From Lyophyllum atratum (lineage: Eukaryota; Basidiomycota; Agaricomycetes; Agaricales; Lyophyllaceae), in the NCBI GenBank assembly GCA_014905825.1, contig JACGCN010000024.1:620001-684000 (forward strand): DNA of 64,000 nt. Reading direction: 5' to 3'. Positions 42,768-54,900 of the stretch are shown here, piece after piece. The notes beneath the pieces were generated by a model. The model saw only the letters and a list, made by a program, of their open reading frames with translations. It was not told where the DNA came from and made no database searches. The first letter of the stretch is position 1, and each line of letters starts with the position of its first letter. A program made the position numbers and the translations under genes.

Positions 42768-44013
42768 ATGCCTGAAACTAGCAGGGAAGAAAGAAAGCAT
42801 CTGTCGCGATCACCGCGGCCCGCGAGACGATCAGAAGACTCCCCACGACCCAGTCGTGACCATTATCGCGGGGCGAGAGATGACGACCGTGGGCGGGAAC
42901 GGCGGTCGAGGTCGAGGTCGAGAGGACATGGTTCCAGTGAAAAGAAACGAAGCCGGAGCCGCAGTGCCACTGGCAGGCGAAGGAGTCATAGTCCTACTCA
43001 CAGTCGCAGTCGAAGTCCTGCACGGAAAAGGCGACGGTCAAGGTCGCGTTCGGAGTCACGTACAAGACATACACGGCATGGAGACCGGAGAAGATCACGG
43101 TCACGGTCGAGGGACCGAGGTGGAAGGCGAAAGCGTTCGAGGGACAGGGACAGGTCAGTGTCGAGCTCGTCTGGATCCGAAGACGAACGCGACTCCAAGC
43201 GGAGAAAGGAAAAGAGGAAAGACAAGGAGAGTAAGCGGAGTAAGAGCAAAGAACGAAGAAGGGAGCGGAAACGAGAGAAGAAAGAGAAGAAAGAGAAGGT
43301 CTGTCCAATGGATTCTATGTCGCATCTAGTTGACGCTGATATATTACTATCTTGCATGACAGAAAAAACATGGATCTGGGCCTCAGTGGGGCAAATATGG
43401 AATCATTACAGAGCTCGAGTGCGTACACGCAGTCCTGACATCCAAATCTGTGTTCTAATATAACAACTACCTGCAGCATATTCACCAAAGGGCCCGAATT
43501 CTACGCGTGGCTAGTTGAGGAGCGCAAGATAAACCCTGAAACTATATCTAAAGACCAGAACAAGAAGGAATTCCTACGCTACGTCGAAGACTTCAACACT
43601 GGTGTGTCCCTTCCTTCTCTCGCATCGCTGAACGTTACTCACCGGTCACCACCGTAGCGACACTCCCGCACGAAAAGTACTACCACATGGAGGCGTACGA
43701 GCGGCGTATGTCCGCACTACGGCAGGGCGAGTTTGTACCGCCCGCGGACGACTCTTACGATCCCCAGGCGGACATGAAGGCCATCAGCGGCGCACACAAG
43801 AAGAAGGTTGTCGAGCATGAGAGCTATCTCAGCAAAGATCAGCTCCAAGACCTGAGGAGAGTGCAGCAGGAGCGCATCGAGGTACGTGGTTTCCTTGATC
43901 TGGTCGACAGCTCATTATTGACCTGTATCAAGGCCGGCAAGATGAAGTTACTGGGCATGGATGTGAAGCAGAACATGGGCGTGAGGATGGATGGGACGAT
44001 GTTCGATGGCTGA
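42768..44013 (+). CDS. RS-domain protein with conserved C-terminal domain, 338 aa
   Basis: Exons are 42768-43298, 43363-43418, 43477-43601, 43658-43881 and 43933-44013. The first exon is almost entirely Arg/Ser and Lys/Glu-rich (RSRSRSRG, KRRRSRSRSES). The last four hold a conserved domain: GPQWGKYGIITELD, FYAWLVEERKINPETISKDQ, LPHEKYYHMEAYERRMSALR and MKLLGMDVKQNMGVRMDGTM. RS tails localise proteins to nuclear speckles and engage the spliceosome, so a splicing-linked role is likely. I recognise the C-terminal pattern as widespread in eukaryotes but will not assign a symbol. It is divergent from the oxidoreductase across 215 bp. Confidence 0.82.
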
Positions 44014-44416
44014 GCGGTTGAGTGCTGAAGCGGCGGAGGTGAGCAGGCTCGATGCGATGCGTTTCTTGTATATATTTATGCAAAGATGGACTGCTGATAT
44101 TGTATGAATGTACTGAAAAATCTCGATATCACCCGTTCGATACGTGGCCATCATAATATTGCCCACCACACCAAAGCGACACGAGGTTCTCTCAGAGTGA
44201 GCTTGGGACCATAAACTGTAGTGAGTAGCACAGATTGGCTGGCTCTAGGCATCGACTCAAACAAGGTGAAACAGCACACTGAGGAAACACCTGAAGAACC
44301 CAAGAACAGCCTTTGATTTTCCGTCACCAAGTATGCAGTGGACTGTGGACATACTTGGAAGGCATGTTTGATGGTGTTGATGGTGTCCAAGAAAGACTAG
44401 CGCCCATCGTTGGCCG

Positions 44417-45034
44417 TTGATCTTGACTCATAACTGCTGTCTTTCAGGAGATCGTAATCGACGTCGATCCCCAAATGAGCACCGACATTCTAGCTCAGTG
44501 ACCTTAGGCAACGAGGTCATACCAAACACGGAGGCCGGTGATATTTATGTATGGTCCTGTGTTTGTTACAAGGTATGCCTGGACCTTGGAACCTGGTAGT
44601 TGAAGTGATGACTTGTCGACCCATGCCCAGATTTTAACGGCGTAGGTTCCGTTCGTTGACTGCCCCGGTGGCTTCGCCGTCATGCTGAATGTCCTTCGCG
44701 GTGAACGACCGATACGACCTGCAGACACAAGCCCTTGCTGGGATTGGTGGCTCATGGAGTATATTCGGACTCTGATGCAGGATTGTTGAGCACACGATCC
44801 TACAGAGCGTCCGACTATCGATAAGGTTGTCGAGCGCTTCACCAAGGTGCTGCACGACGATACACCGCCGGTCGAAAGTCATAGGACTGGACGTTCCCCA
44901 GCACAATTTCGAGAGATGATGCGTGGAGGTCTGGATCGTGACGAGATGTCGGTGGATATCCTCGAGAGTCTCATGAACGTTACCACCTTTCCATTGAAGC
45001 TTTCATATCTTCAGCACGCTTGTTCTATTACTTA
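44417..45034 (+). pseudogene. Relic of TKL kinase exons 9-10
   Basis: Two blocks match the end of the 30911 kinase. About 44450-44573 encodes a degenerate SPNEHRHSSSVT and DIYVWSCVCYK, against APELLHPTSVADT and DMYAWSCVAYE. After an intron-like GTATGCC to CCCAG gap, 44875-44985 encodes RSPAQFREMMRGGLDRDEMS and VDILESLMN, against SPAQFRELTRQGG and DELTVDVLESVV. Stops and indels break the frame and the catalytic core is absent. The kept intron shows a DNA-level duplication. Confidence 0.8.
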
Positions 45035-47488
45035 GTTCCACCCCACAAATACTTATGTTGTATCGTATGCCCACGAAGATACAGTCATTGTACGACTTGA
45101 TAACAGATCCGTGGACACCTCCAGGTTACTCTCTGGATCAAGCTTTTGAAGCCGACCGTGTCTTTGCGCTTGAGGTTTCGGGTAATCGTTCTTTAAAAAG
45201 ATTGTTAGTATTCGACACAGCGAGTATACCCTTCGGCGCAGTCCAAGTATGCCAGGAATTTGGAACGATGGGACTTCAGCGTTCCCAGAACATGCATAAG
45301 TAGGCGATGCAGCGAGCAAACTAGGTATATTTGGTTGGTTAATAAAGATATTATGGTCGGCAAATGGCCGTCGCTGTATCATATGCTTTACAGAGTCCTG
45401 AGGGTCATAATCGCGTGTAGCAAGTAGGAAGATTTGAAGCTGGAATGAGCATCATGTAAGGAATGGCTGGATGTCTTTAGGTGACATCAAGGTCCGTGAT
45501 CGTTATTGATAGGTGGTATGTCCTAGCGAGGCACGAGTAGCGATCCCTGGAGTTCGTACGGCTCAGTTAAAGAATATAAAGGAAATAAGAATGGGCGTAC
45601 ATCGTGGAGATACTAGGCAATCGTGCAAAGTACACACATTCCCCACCCCTTCCCATGCCTTTCACGATCCACGACCACAGCGATATCATCAGGTTTCTCT
45701 CCAGGAGAAATGGCTTCCGGGGCGTCGAAGCTGGTATGTGCAGAGGCGTCTAGCCCAAGGGGGAAGAATATATCCATCGAATTGGAAGGTGGAATAAACA
45801 CTGAGGCTGAAGTGTCGTAAGAAGAGTGAAGTACCCGCTGTGCGAGGACCGAAGCTTTATACCTGCTCGCACAAAAAGCAGCTTGAAATTAGACTCGCAA
45901 TGAGGTCATGTCGATCTCCTTGAGGCAATGCGAAGGTCTGAACAGACAGGATCTTATTGTGCGGAGCGCACCAAGGACAACGCAGAGATGAGGTGGCGTT
46001 GTCGTTGTGGGCTGGGTGGAGAATCGGAGACACAGGAGACACGGGAGACAAGAAAAGCACAATGAGTACGTAAGTTCAGTGAGTATCAGGGATTGCTGAG
46101 GGTCCCAAAACCGGACCATGAACCTAGAATAGGCTGAACATAGTTTCGAGACAATAAGCTAGCCGTGCCAGTGCGCGAAGGTCCAAGCGAGTAAGCTGCG
46201 AATGGCACAGCCCCATGGAAGAGCAAGATTGCGACTATCGGCAGCTGGAACTCAGAGAGATATCGTACAGGTTTGGAAGCTCATTGCTGTAACGTTGTTT
46301 GAAGGAAACTGGGTGGATTGTCCCAGTATGCCCATGTTGTTCGCGTCGGTCCAGGCCGCAGCTGAAAAACTTGGAAAGATCAGATCCTACGCTGTGTTTG
46401 CTTCCATATCATGGAGAATGAGGGTCATCCGGTCTCACAGCGCTTGGTCAGTGCCGTTGATAACTGGCTTGGATACCTTGTCGGGAAGCCTTGGAATACT
46501 CGCAGTAAGTCCTAAACCCAACTAAGCAGCTTGATCTTACTACTCCTCCCTTTCCCTACGCTCAACCAATACCCACAAAAAGTTGATTATGGACCATGTG
46601 AGAGAGAAACGAGGGCACGAAATCCCGTTGTGACTTGTTTAGCGCCATGAGCTTGATATCGATGAAGTTCCGACTCGACGCGTCGAAACGCGTCTCGGCG
46701 TTTGCCGCAACAGGCTTTTGTGAGCGGCATCAACGGCACACATCAAAATCTCCAGCACAGTGCACTCAAACTGCACTGGCAGCCGACAACAAGTCTACGA
46801 TCTCCCAGTCCAGGCACCCAGTAAACTGCGTCAGGCCCTTATTCTATCTGTCGACAATTTGGAAATCGTCCAGCTGCAGCAAATGAATCCTGGGTAACGC
46901 CAAAACCACTAAAAATCTTCAACGGATTCCATACCACGCCTTCCAAGCCTTCGGATTTGGGTCGTAGACGCTAAGACCTCCAACGACCTGACCATCGGCT
47001 GGGTCAACTCTTCGATTCCACGGTGACCCTTAGTATTTGAAAGGCTACTTACACCTCTCAACAAATCGGGGAGCTCAAATAAATACTGCAATCCCAGTTC
47101 AATCGTTCGTCCTCGTCACCTGCGAACCAACCGGATGAACAATGAACAAGACTGAAATCCAGGGCGCCTTTTGAAATGGTATGGAAATCTCTGTACTTGG
47201 ATGCTTGGATTGACTCTGACGTTCTTGCCGTATGGAAGTATCGACCAACAAGCAGACATTGGACACGCTCTGTCGTGATATTGGTACTGGTGTGGAAGCA
47301 TTGAACAAGGACCGTGGGCTTCAATGGCAGAAGAAGCGCTGCGAACATGAATCAAGCTCGGCTCCAGTACAAGCCTTGCAATGTCCGCTCTTCTCGCATA
47401 GGGACTCTTTTGCAGATAGTGCCCACTCGATCCCTGCCTGCTCCCGCTAGTCTTATGACCACGCGATATATCTCTTTCAGCCTTGTGG
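45035..47488. other. Gene-poor stretch with weak exon remnants
   Basis: No complete gene could be built. On the minus strand, 46060-45857 (ending RHDLIASLISSCFLCEQ with a GTATAA donor) and 45800-45613 (VFIPPSNSMDIFFPLGLD, ISPGEKPDDIAVVVDRERHG) look like consecutive exons but do not join in phase, so they may be a pseudogene. Short ORFs at 46202-46525, 46635-46886 and 47116-47499 lack support. It lies beside the kinase relic and reads as eroding DNA. Confidence 0.5.
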
Positions 47489-48599
47489 ATGGATGCCACT
47501 TACCAGAATTGGCCCTCTGATCCTGCCTTTGGACACAGATGCCGTACACCGATCTTCCCTTTGTCAAGGACTCAATTTGGCCAGTGGCCGGCGGCTTTCG
47601 AGAGTCCAGACAATGAATTTGTGTCGCGTCAAATCGTCCTAGATCTGGCCAAGTGGTCATTGTTCTGTCCTGGCCATATACTAGCGGGTGGCATTGTAGA
47701 CGACTCGATATTTAAAGGGACAACCCTTGACCGCCAAATTCTTCACCTCCAAAGACGCCTTGGCAATATAATGCAGATCCAGGTAAGATTCAATGTACCG
47801 ATCCTATGCAGATTATGATTCTCATTCTATTGAACAGAATTATTCATCCCCTTGTTCCACACGACCAGCGACTCCAAATTTCGATTTGCCCAGTTGCGAC
47901 ACGTCATTTGATGGCGAAGAGGACGAACACACTTTGAGCGCGTTTGGCGATATTTCACTCTCCAACACATATTTCGTCCCCGGCCTGCCATCCGCGGTTT
48001 CTCCTCGGCGTGACGATTCCTGGATAAAAGACGATTCAAAACAGACACCCCCGCCATCGGTGCGCAAGATCTCAGCGCTCAACATCGAGGTGAGTAAAGA
48101 GTCATTGCCATTTATTTATCCTTATAACTTTTCTTCGCAGCACCCCCTTCCGAGCGTTATTAAAAACATTTTGCCGCCATCGCCGTCTGCAGCTGCCATC
48201 TCTCCGGGTACTGATTTCGCGAGGATGGTTGAGCGTCTGAGGGATTCCCGCATCTCCGAGAAGAACCCGCCACACCCTGGCTTGGCACTGCCTTCTCCAT
48301 CTAAACCGATCCACGCTCCCCAGCCCCGCCACGCAGTCAACTTAAAAGCCATCGACAACCTGAAGGCCAAGGTCAACCCCGAGGGTGCTCCTCCCCGGAG
48401 CGTCAAGGATCGAGGGTTGTTCCGGCCCACCGCGCGCTTGAGCGCTCCCAAGCCGAAAGAGAAGCCATTCAGGGGCGGAAGGCTGCCTATTCGCCCACCC
48501 CTGCCGCGCTGGGAGCTGCATGATCCTCTTGTGGCTCAGACAGATCTACCCCGCGCACTGTATGGAGGACCTCCGGCCCAAGTGATGAGCCGCACGTAG
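47489..48599 (+). CDS. Hypothetical Ser/Pro-rich protein, about 334 aa
   Basis: Exons 47489-47782, 47838-48089 and 48141-48599 join in phase 0 (introns 55 and 51 bp). The last two exons are convincing: TRPATPNFDLPSCDTSFDGE, NTYFVPGLPSAVSPRRDDSW, VIKNILPPSPSAAAISPGTD, ARMVERLRDSR, and a basic C-terminus ending PAQVMSRT. Exon 1 is less certain; its true start may differ. The protein appears largely disordered, with clusters of S/TP sites that could be phosphorylated. No family recognised. Confidence 0.55.
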
Positions 48600-49156
48600 G
48601 TCGCATGTTGATGCTCCTGGCGCTGCATGATTGGACAGATGGATGGGTGATTGTGATGTGTATTTTAGACTTGACGGTTTCCATTGGGTTCTAGTAGACT
48701 ATATAATACGGGTTTCGCGCTTCCGTCTTGAGCTAAGATCAGGATATCCGCTCTGATTTGATGCTCTCCGGCCTGGCTTGCACTGATACTTGGATGGGTA
48801 GAGGAGGCAGTTTGGTCAATTTGTGACACGGCTGTCAACAAGTTGAACAACGTGACGAAAAACGTGCGGTGCTTTGTCCTTTCTAGTCTTTTCAGAGGAA
48901 ACAACAGCAGAACACATGCTGTAGATTCCTCTGATTATCGCGCCCTATCGCCTGCTTTCTGCCCTCATTCTCTTTGTTTCCCCCACTTTTTCGTCCGGAT
49001 TGTGGTGGAGGATTCTAGATTAATCTCGGCTGGAGGGCGTGGCGGCTCGTGTACGTCTCGTTCATATTTAGCTGGCTCACCGGAACCACGAAGCTAACCT
49101 CTCTTTTTGCTTCATATAGCTACAGTCAGGTTTTGTGTTGCCCGTAACCTCTTTTG
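48600..49156. other. Intergenic, 5' region of the 49157 gene
   Basis: No gene is seen. Pyrimidine-rich blocks near 48950-48990 and 49100-49120 (CTCTCTTTTTGCTTC) precede the 49157 start. A possible 5' UTR intron (GTACGTCTCG near 49051 to ATATAG near 49120) lies just upstream of the coding start. Confidence 0.4.
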
Positions 49157-51061
49157 ATGGACTTGCGGCCCCGCAAACTCGAAACAGTGAAAGAAGAAGG
49201 GTGGCACATTGTTACAGGCGACTGGTGGCACACTCCATACGAGTCTGTATCATGGACGTACAGCCAGGAAAATTCATTGGAGGGCAGAGCAAAAAGGCCG
49301 TGGTTCCGGGGCTCGTTGTTTGGGGGGTCTAAAGCCTCATGTTCCTCCGAAAACATTTCTAGTCGATGGCGAAACGCGCTGGACAATCCTGAAGGCGGCC
49401 TCACGTTGAACACGGATCTTTGCGGTATGCGAGGTGCTTTGGACGCTATCGCCATATACGAAACCGATGTCGGATTCTCGTCGGCGGAGTTATTGGACTC
49501 GCAGACGGACCATGAACGACATCCGGTGGACATTTCTGTTGAGGTTGACGCTGACGTTATTTCTCGCGGCAAGGAAAAGTGGAGTTTATATGCGGAGGAG
49601 TTGACTAGTTGGACCAGCATGGAGGCAAACGTGGACATAGGCATGGAGGAATTTACAATTGGCAATGAGACGTCCAGAGTCTCTAGTCCCGCTTCAAGCA
49701 ATGGAGGTCTACACCGAAGCACCTCGACACTTTCCAGCCTAGATCTCACCGACTCCGACCTCTCCTTCAACTCTGTTTCCATACCATCGACTCCAAAATG
49801 GAAAAGCCCCGAGGCCGTTATTGACGTCAAAATTGCGTCGCCTGTCAAAAGTGGCAACGGACATTACCTCTCTTCTCCCGCTCGTCCGTTGAACGCTTCG
49901 GCATCCTCATTTGTTCCTACATATACCACCCCACTGAAGGCGAAAGCAGAATCGTTTTCCTTCGCGACCCCTACGGCGCTAAATTCGGATACTCCCCAGG
50001 CAATATTCGTCAACTTCACTTTCCCTTCCTTGGAAGCTCCTCCTTTACCCACGGTGAAGATCAAGAAAGACGAACAAGGATTCTACAGCGAAGCAGAGGT
50101 TGCAGCGCCAGTGCCTCAGACCCAACGAACAGAATGTGCCTTTCTTCCACCATTCCTCCAAGACTCTCCACGTCGTAAGCCACCAGCATCCAAGACACGT
50201 GCTATGGTCGACCGGCTACGATCCTCCCATAATCACAGCCATAGTCCGATTCCGAACCCCCCTCTTTACGATATGGACCTCTTCGACGAACGCATCTCCG
50301 TTTCGGAGGACGACAGGACGCGGAATTCCGGCTTGTCCACCCCATCCACACAGGATGAGGATGACGATGGTTGGATCAACCTCACAGACGTTGACAAAGC
50401 TTCGCAAGAGTCTAAAGCCAGACGAACGAGAAACCTTTTCCTGGCTCTCACTCGTCGGCGCAGCGATTCCGTGCCCCCAGACCAGAATGGCGAGACGAAC
50501 GTGGACGAACACCCTGAGCTAGAGATTCCCGTGACGGAGTCACCTTCTTCCTCACCATCACCTTTACCGTCGCCAGATGATGGGTGGATCGAAGGACCTC
50601 CCGCTCCACAGACCACAGATGTAACACCACGGCGGCGGCGGACGGATTCTCGCTCAAGATCACATAGGAAACGTCGTTCATCACACCAACCGCCCGCGCC
50701 GCCTATCAACATCCTTCCTCACTTCATGCCTGCCACGACCCTTCCGGCGCCCGCGGGCCTACCTCACGCTCCCTTCCACCCAGCGACACCCCACTTCCCA
50801 TCCCCGGCACCTGCGTCCTACTTCTACCCGGCCTACCCTTCAATGGTGTCGCCCGCCGCGTACACTTCCTACATGCAGCAGCTACAGCTTATGCAGATGC
50901 AGATGCGCAATGCTGGCGGTGGGGTCCGTCGATCCGCAGCTCCGCACCCCGCGGAGTGGTTCCAGTACCCGCCTTCGGGTGCGAAGCCATTCACGACATC
51001 GAACACGCCCGCTCCCATGATTCCACCTGCGCTTCGGGCGCGGCGCGATTCGCTGTGGTGA
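49157..51061 (+). CDS. Hypothetical disordered protein, 634 aa, single exon
   Basis: It is open from ATG 49157 to TGA 51061 without introns, which is unusual beside its multi-exon neighbours. The N-terminus has an ordered segment (LETVKEEGWHIVTGDWWHTP, SVSWTY). Acidic and Ser-rich regions follow (SSLDLTDSDLSFNSVSIPST), a conserved-looking patch IFVNFTFPSLEAPPLPTVKI, the repeated motif DDGWI (DDDGWINLTD, DDGWIEGPP), an Arg-rich patch RRRRTDSRSRSHRKRRSSHQ, and a Pro/Tyr/Gln-rich tail (FYPAYPSMVSPAAYTSYMQQ). No family recognised; an RNA- or chromatin-linked regulator is possible from composition only. Confidence 0.75.
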   Translation: MDLRPRKLETVKEEGWHIVTGDWWHTPYESVSWTYSQENSLEGRAKRPWFRGSLFGGSKASCSSENISSRWRNALDNPEGGLTLNTDLCGMRGALDAIAIYETDVGFSSAELLDSQTDHERHPVDISVEVDADVISRGKEKWSLYAEELTSWTSMEANVDIGMEEFTIGNETSRVSSPASSNGGLHRSTSTLSSLDLTDSDLSFNSVSIPSTPKWKSPEAVIDVKIASPVKSGNGHYLSSPARPLNASASSFVPTYTTPLKAKAESFSFATPTALNSDTPQAIFVNFTFPSLEAPPLPTVKIKKDEQGFYSEAEVAAPVPQTQRTECAFLPPFLQDSPRRKPPASKTRAMVDRLRSSHNHSHSPIPNPPLYDMDLFDERISVSEDDRTRNSGLSTPSTQDEDDDGWINLTDVDKASQESKARRTRNLFLALTRRRSDSVPPDQNGETNVDEHPELEIPVTESPSSSPSPLPSPDDGWIEGPPAPQTTDVTPRRRRTDSRSRSHRKRRSSHQPPAPPINILPHFMPATTLPAPAGLPHAPFHPATPHFPSPAPASYFYPAYPSMVSPAAYTSYMQQLQLMQMQMRNAGGGVRRSAAPHPAEWFQYPPSGAKPFTTSNTPAPMIPPALRARRDSLW

Positions 51062-51560
51062 TGTACATACGTGTAAAGCTTGCCTTTACTCGCCCTCCTC
51101 TACCACTTCATTCCTTTCGTCCATGCTCTGTATGTACTGTCTCCCCTTATCATTGGTGTTATGCTCTTTCGAGGCCCCCATCAGGACTTTCTCTTCCCGT
51201 CCGCCCTTTTGCGTTACCTGCTTAACATATTCCAACAAAATATTTCATTGTGGATTGTAGCATTGCTCTCATCTGCTTCTTTTTGGTCGGTCATCACCTA
51301 TGATGTGAGGCTCTTCGTCGCCTCTGTTTACCTTGTTGTTGTTATCATGTTGTATATATTACCTACCACACTCTCGAGCGCTGTCGCAGCTTGATCTGAC
51401 CGCTTCTTCACCCATCATTTCTTTCTTGTTTTCTGTAACGATTCCGGGTAGTCAATAGTGTAGCTCACTTGATAGATCATGTTCCTATCGAGGTCATCGA
51501 AATGCTCAGCAAACATACAAAGTCCCTACTTTGCCAAAGGTGGACCTGAGTCCCGATGCT
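51062..51560. other. 3' flank, no supported gene
   Basis: The region is T-rich and contains a hydrophobic but ATG-less open stretch at 51080-51394. It probably covers the 3' UTR of the upstream gene. Nothing else is recognised before the kinase relic. Confidence 0.45.
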
Positions 51561-51639
51561 CAGGCGCTACTTGGGTGACATCCAATGTGCCCCAAGTCTG
51601 TCCTGCACGTCCCCCAACTTGGTTTCGTCTTTCGTAATC

Positions 51640-51880
51640 TCAGGTTTCGACGGCAGAGGCCTTCATTGCCTTTCTGCCGTAACCTCATCGTGGCTACGCA
51701 GAGACCGGCAGAAAAGTCTGGTTGGCAGTACTGGTCTATATCCTGTATGTTACGAACTGACTGGGGTGACTACAATCGGAGGCCATTCAGAGTGCGAGGA
51801 GCTTCTTGTCTGGAACTCCTCCGCAGCCTCCTATACCATCCAAGCACTGTACAAAGATTTCCATTTGGCCACTTTGAAGT
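51640..51880 (+). pseudogene. Relic of TKL kinase exon 6 (second copy)
   Basis: The sequence encodes a degenerate SSWLRRDRQKSLVGSTGLYP, VCYELTGVTTIGG, matching ATQRLAGKSGLFPTCYELDG and VTTIGD of the 30911 kinase. The frame must shift to follow the match, and the Gly-loop and later core are missing. It lies directly downstream of the convergent glucosidase II gene (stop at 51914). Confidence 0.75.
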
Positions 51881-51913
51881 AACGGCAATCTCTCTAAATT
51901 AATGGCACGTCTT

Positions 51914-54900
51914 CTACCACTCAATGACAATGGCCCAGTCCTTAGTAACCAAGACCCTCGGGTCCTTGATCGAGAGGATGCTCGCAATCCCTTCCTTCTT
52001 ATCAGCAGCAGCAACACCCGGCGTGAAGTCCCACACAAGGTTGTCACCCCCCTCAACCCTAACCGCCGTCGGCTTCGCATTCAGCCCCACAACCACAACC
52101 TTCTCAACCCTCACATCCGCAATACTCTGGGCATACTCGTTACTCGGGTCGAACGTCTGCAGCGCGACCCCTTCGACCGCCTCACCTGGCCGTGCAGAGC
52201 CCAGATCCTTGTTCGATACGCGGAGCGTGCGCGACTTCTTCGCTGGCTTCTCCGCCACAAACTCGCGCCAGACGAACTGGCCCTCGCGGTGCGAGTACGT
52301 CTCGCCGTCATCGAGATAGAGCTCGCCGCGGGCAGTGCCAGTCTTGCTTAGGGCAACGCGGAGGGTGAAGGGGTCCAGCTTCATGGACTTCGAGGAGCGC
52401 CTGGGGCGCTCGCGGGTGGGGACGATAGATCCTCCGCGGACGAAGAGCGGGATTTGGTGGAGGGCGGCAGGGACGGTGATTTCCTTGCCCTTGGCTGCGC
52501 CGCGGTAGGCGAACTGGTTGAAGTAATCGTAGTAGACCTTTATTGGAAGACGTTAGGCGATCCTGCTGTGAAGATACGTTCATAGGGGAAAGCATACCTG
52601 GTCTTCGGGGAGGTAAATTGTGGCCTCTATGGCATCTTTCTCTGTCACCGGCTTGACGAGCAGACCAGACGAGCCGATGTAGTACTGGTCATCAATGTTG
52701 AATCCACCCTGGTCTTTGGGGAACATCACGTAGTGAGGCCTGCAACAGTTATACTCAGCATGGTCTTTCACAAAAAATGCCTCGCACTCACCTCAAAACG
52801 GGAAGACCAGTCACGCTGGTTTCTCTGAAGGCAGTGTACCAGATGGGAAGCATACTGTACCGGAGACGCAAGATATCCCGAACGATGCCCTTGTAAGGCT
52901 GGTCAAGCAGGAACGGCTCGCGACGCTTAGTATCGAGATGTGCATGAGCGCGGAAGAAGGGCGCAAATGCACCGACTTGGTACCACCGGACCAGCATATC
53001 AGGTTCCGGGTTACCGAAGAATCCTCCAACGTCGGCTGCACAACTACATCAACACCAGCGGATGGAGAGTCCGTACGGGAGGGACTTACATCCAGCGTAC
53101 GACATGCCGCCGATGCTCACTGACAGCACGATTTTCACGCCCACAGCCATGTGTTCCCATGTACCAAGATTGTCGCCGGTCCACATGGCACCGAAACGCT
53201 GGGAACCAGCGTAGAATGCACGGGTGAGGACGAAGGGGCGCTTGAGGGTACCAGAGCGTTCTGCCACGGCTTGTGAGGTTAGATTAGACTAGGAAGCGTA
53301 ATTAATTGGGGTCGAGCATGGGTGAGGAGTATGCTACTCACGTAGAGCATGCCGTTGATGTTATGAACATCACGATGTTCCCACCCGCCGTGATGGATAT
53401 TATCCTTGGGCATCGTAATCTCTGGTCCGTTGAAGACCGAAGGCTAGAATCATTCCTTCAGCTTGGAGTCCCGATAGCAATATAAACTTCGCCACCATAC
53501 CTCATTCATATCATTCCAGATGTGAACATCCTCGGTGCTGTCCGTCCACGACCAACCAATTGAAAGCTTTTGGGGTATGAAAAGTGTCTTCCACCAATCC
53601 CAGACTTTGGGATTGAAGAAATCGATCCAGGCGCTGCTGCCTGACCAGCACCAGCCTTCGTATTCGTTTTGGTCCTTGGTTTTGACAAGGAAGCTGAGTT
53701 CTGAAGCCTCTTTGTAGACTGGGTAATCTGACGTTCGCTTCAAATGAGGATCGACGATGACAACCATCTGGCAATGAATCGCGTTAGCTTGGATATGAGG
53801 TTTATGACGCAAAAAATCAGACAAACTTTACGTCCTAGAGCAGCAACATCGTTGACCATGTCCACGGGGTCGGGGAAGTTCTTCTTGTCCCACATAAAGT
53901 ATTTGTGGTCTTCAGCATACTCAATATCGAGCCAGAATACGTCAACAGGCATGTCCTCCTCGTCGAATCGCTTCTGGACGGTCCGTACATCATCTGAGCT
54001 GACATAGTTCCATCGGCACTGGTGGTAACCAAGACTCCAGTGTGCGGGAAGCACCGTTGTTCCCGTAAGCCTGGAGTACTGCCTGAAGATATCCTCGGGG
54101 GTCGGGCCCGGCATCAAGAACAGATCCAGGATACCCGACTCGGAAATCCAATGGGTCTCTGTAGACTTGTCGGAGGCGTGGCCGACGTCGATCCATGTCT
54201 CCGAGCCGATGGCGTGGAATATTCCAACGGTAGAGTCGGCGGAGTGAGCATGCAAGACGGGTATGGAGCCGTATATCGACATGGGGGACGACGCGAGGTA
54301 TTCGAAGACGTCGGCATTATAGAGGCGGTATGGGTCACTGAAGAATGGCGACTCGCCAGTGGTGGTGGGAAGGGCCAGTCTGGTGGCATGCTGGGGAATA
54401 CCATAGATTGTTCCGTGGTTCGGGAAGTTGATATCAAGAGACAGGGATTCCGGGCCTAGGACCAGGTATGTAAAGCGCAACTTCTGCGGAGAAGCGTCAC
54501 ATACCTTTCGGCTTTGTATCAGTCCAGGACGAGAAGGTCTCTTCCCAGTAATCATCCTCTTTATCGCCTTCGAACCAAGCCCTTGGGTTTACAGGTTTAA
54601 TGACAGCTTGAGCTTCATCAGCTCCAGCCTCTTCGCCTTCCTTGGGTGCTGCCTCCTCCGTCTGAGTAACCGCGGGGGTCTTAGTACGGAAGTGTTCCAT
54701 GTGGAAGAGGCCTTGACCGTTCAGGATTACTTGCTCCTTCCCACTGCGGAGCAGAGCGACCCGGAGAGGTTCAAAAGTGACTACCAACTCGTTTTCCTTC
54801 TTCTTGCCATAGACCGCGCGGATATCCTTCTTCCCGGAGGTCCATTTGATATCCTTGCTGATAGTTGGCTCCGATATCAAGGCCCACGAGGCTGCCTCGT

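Noticed and set aside
42994..43357. Antisense ORFs in the RS domain
   Set aside because: They are artefacts of the AGA/CGA-rich RS repeats; the plus-strand gene is well supported.
46660..46710. CGACGCGTCGAAACGCGTC inverted words near 46677
   Set aside because: A short chance palindrome in GC-rich sequence, with no repeat partner or gene context.
51080..51394. Hydrophobic 104-codon plus-strand ORF
   Set aside because: It has no ATG at the start, lies directly after a stop codon in probable 3' UTR, and its hydrophobicity follows from T-rich composition.
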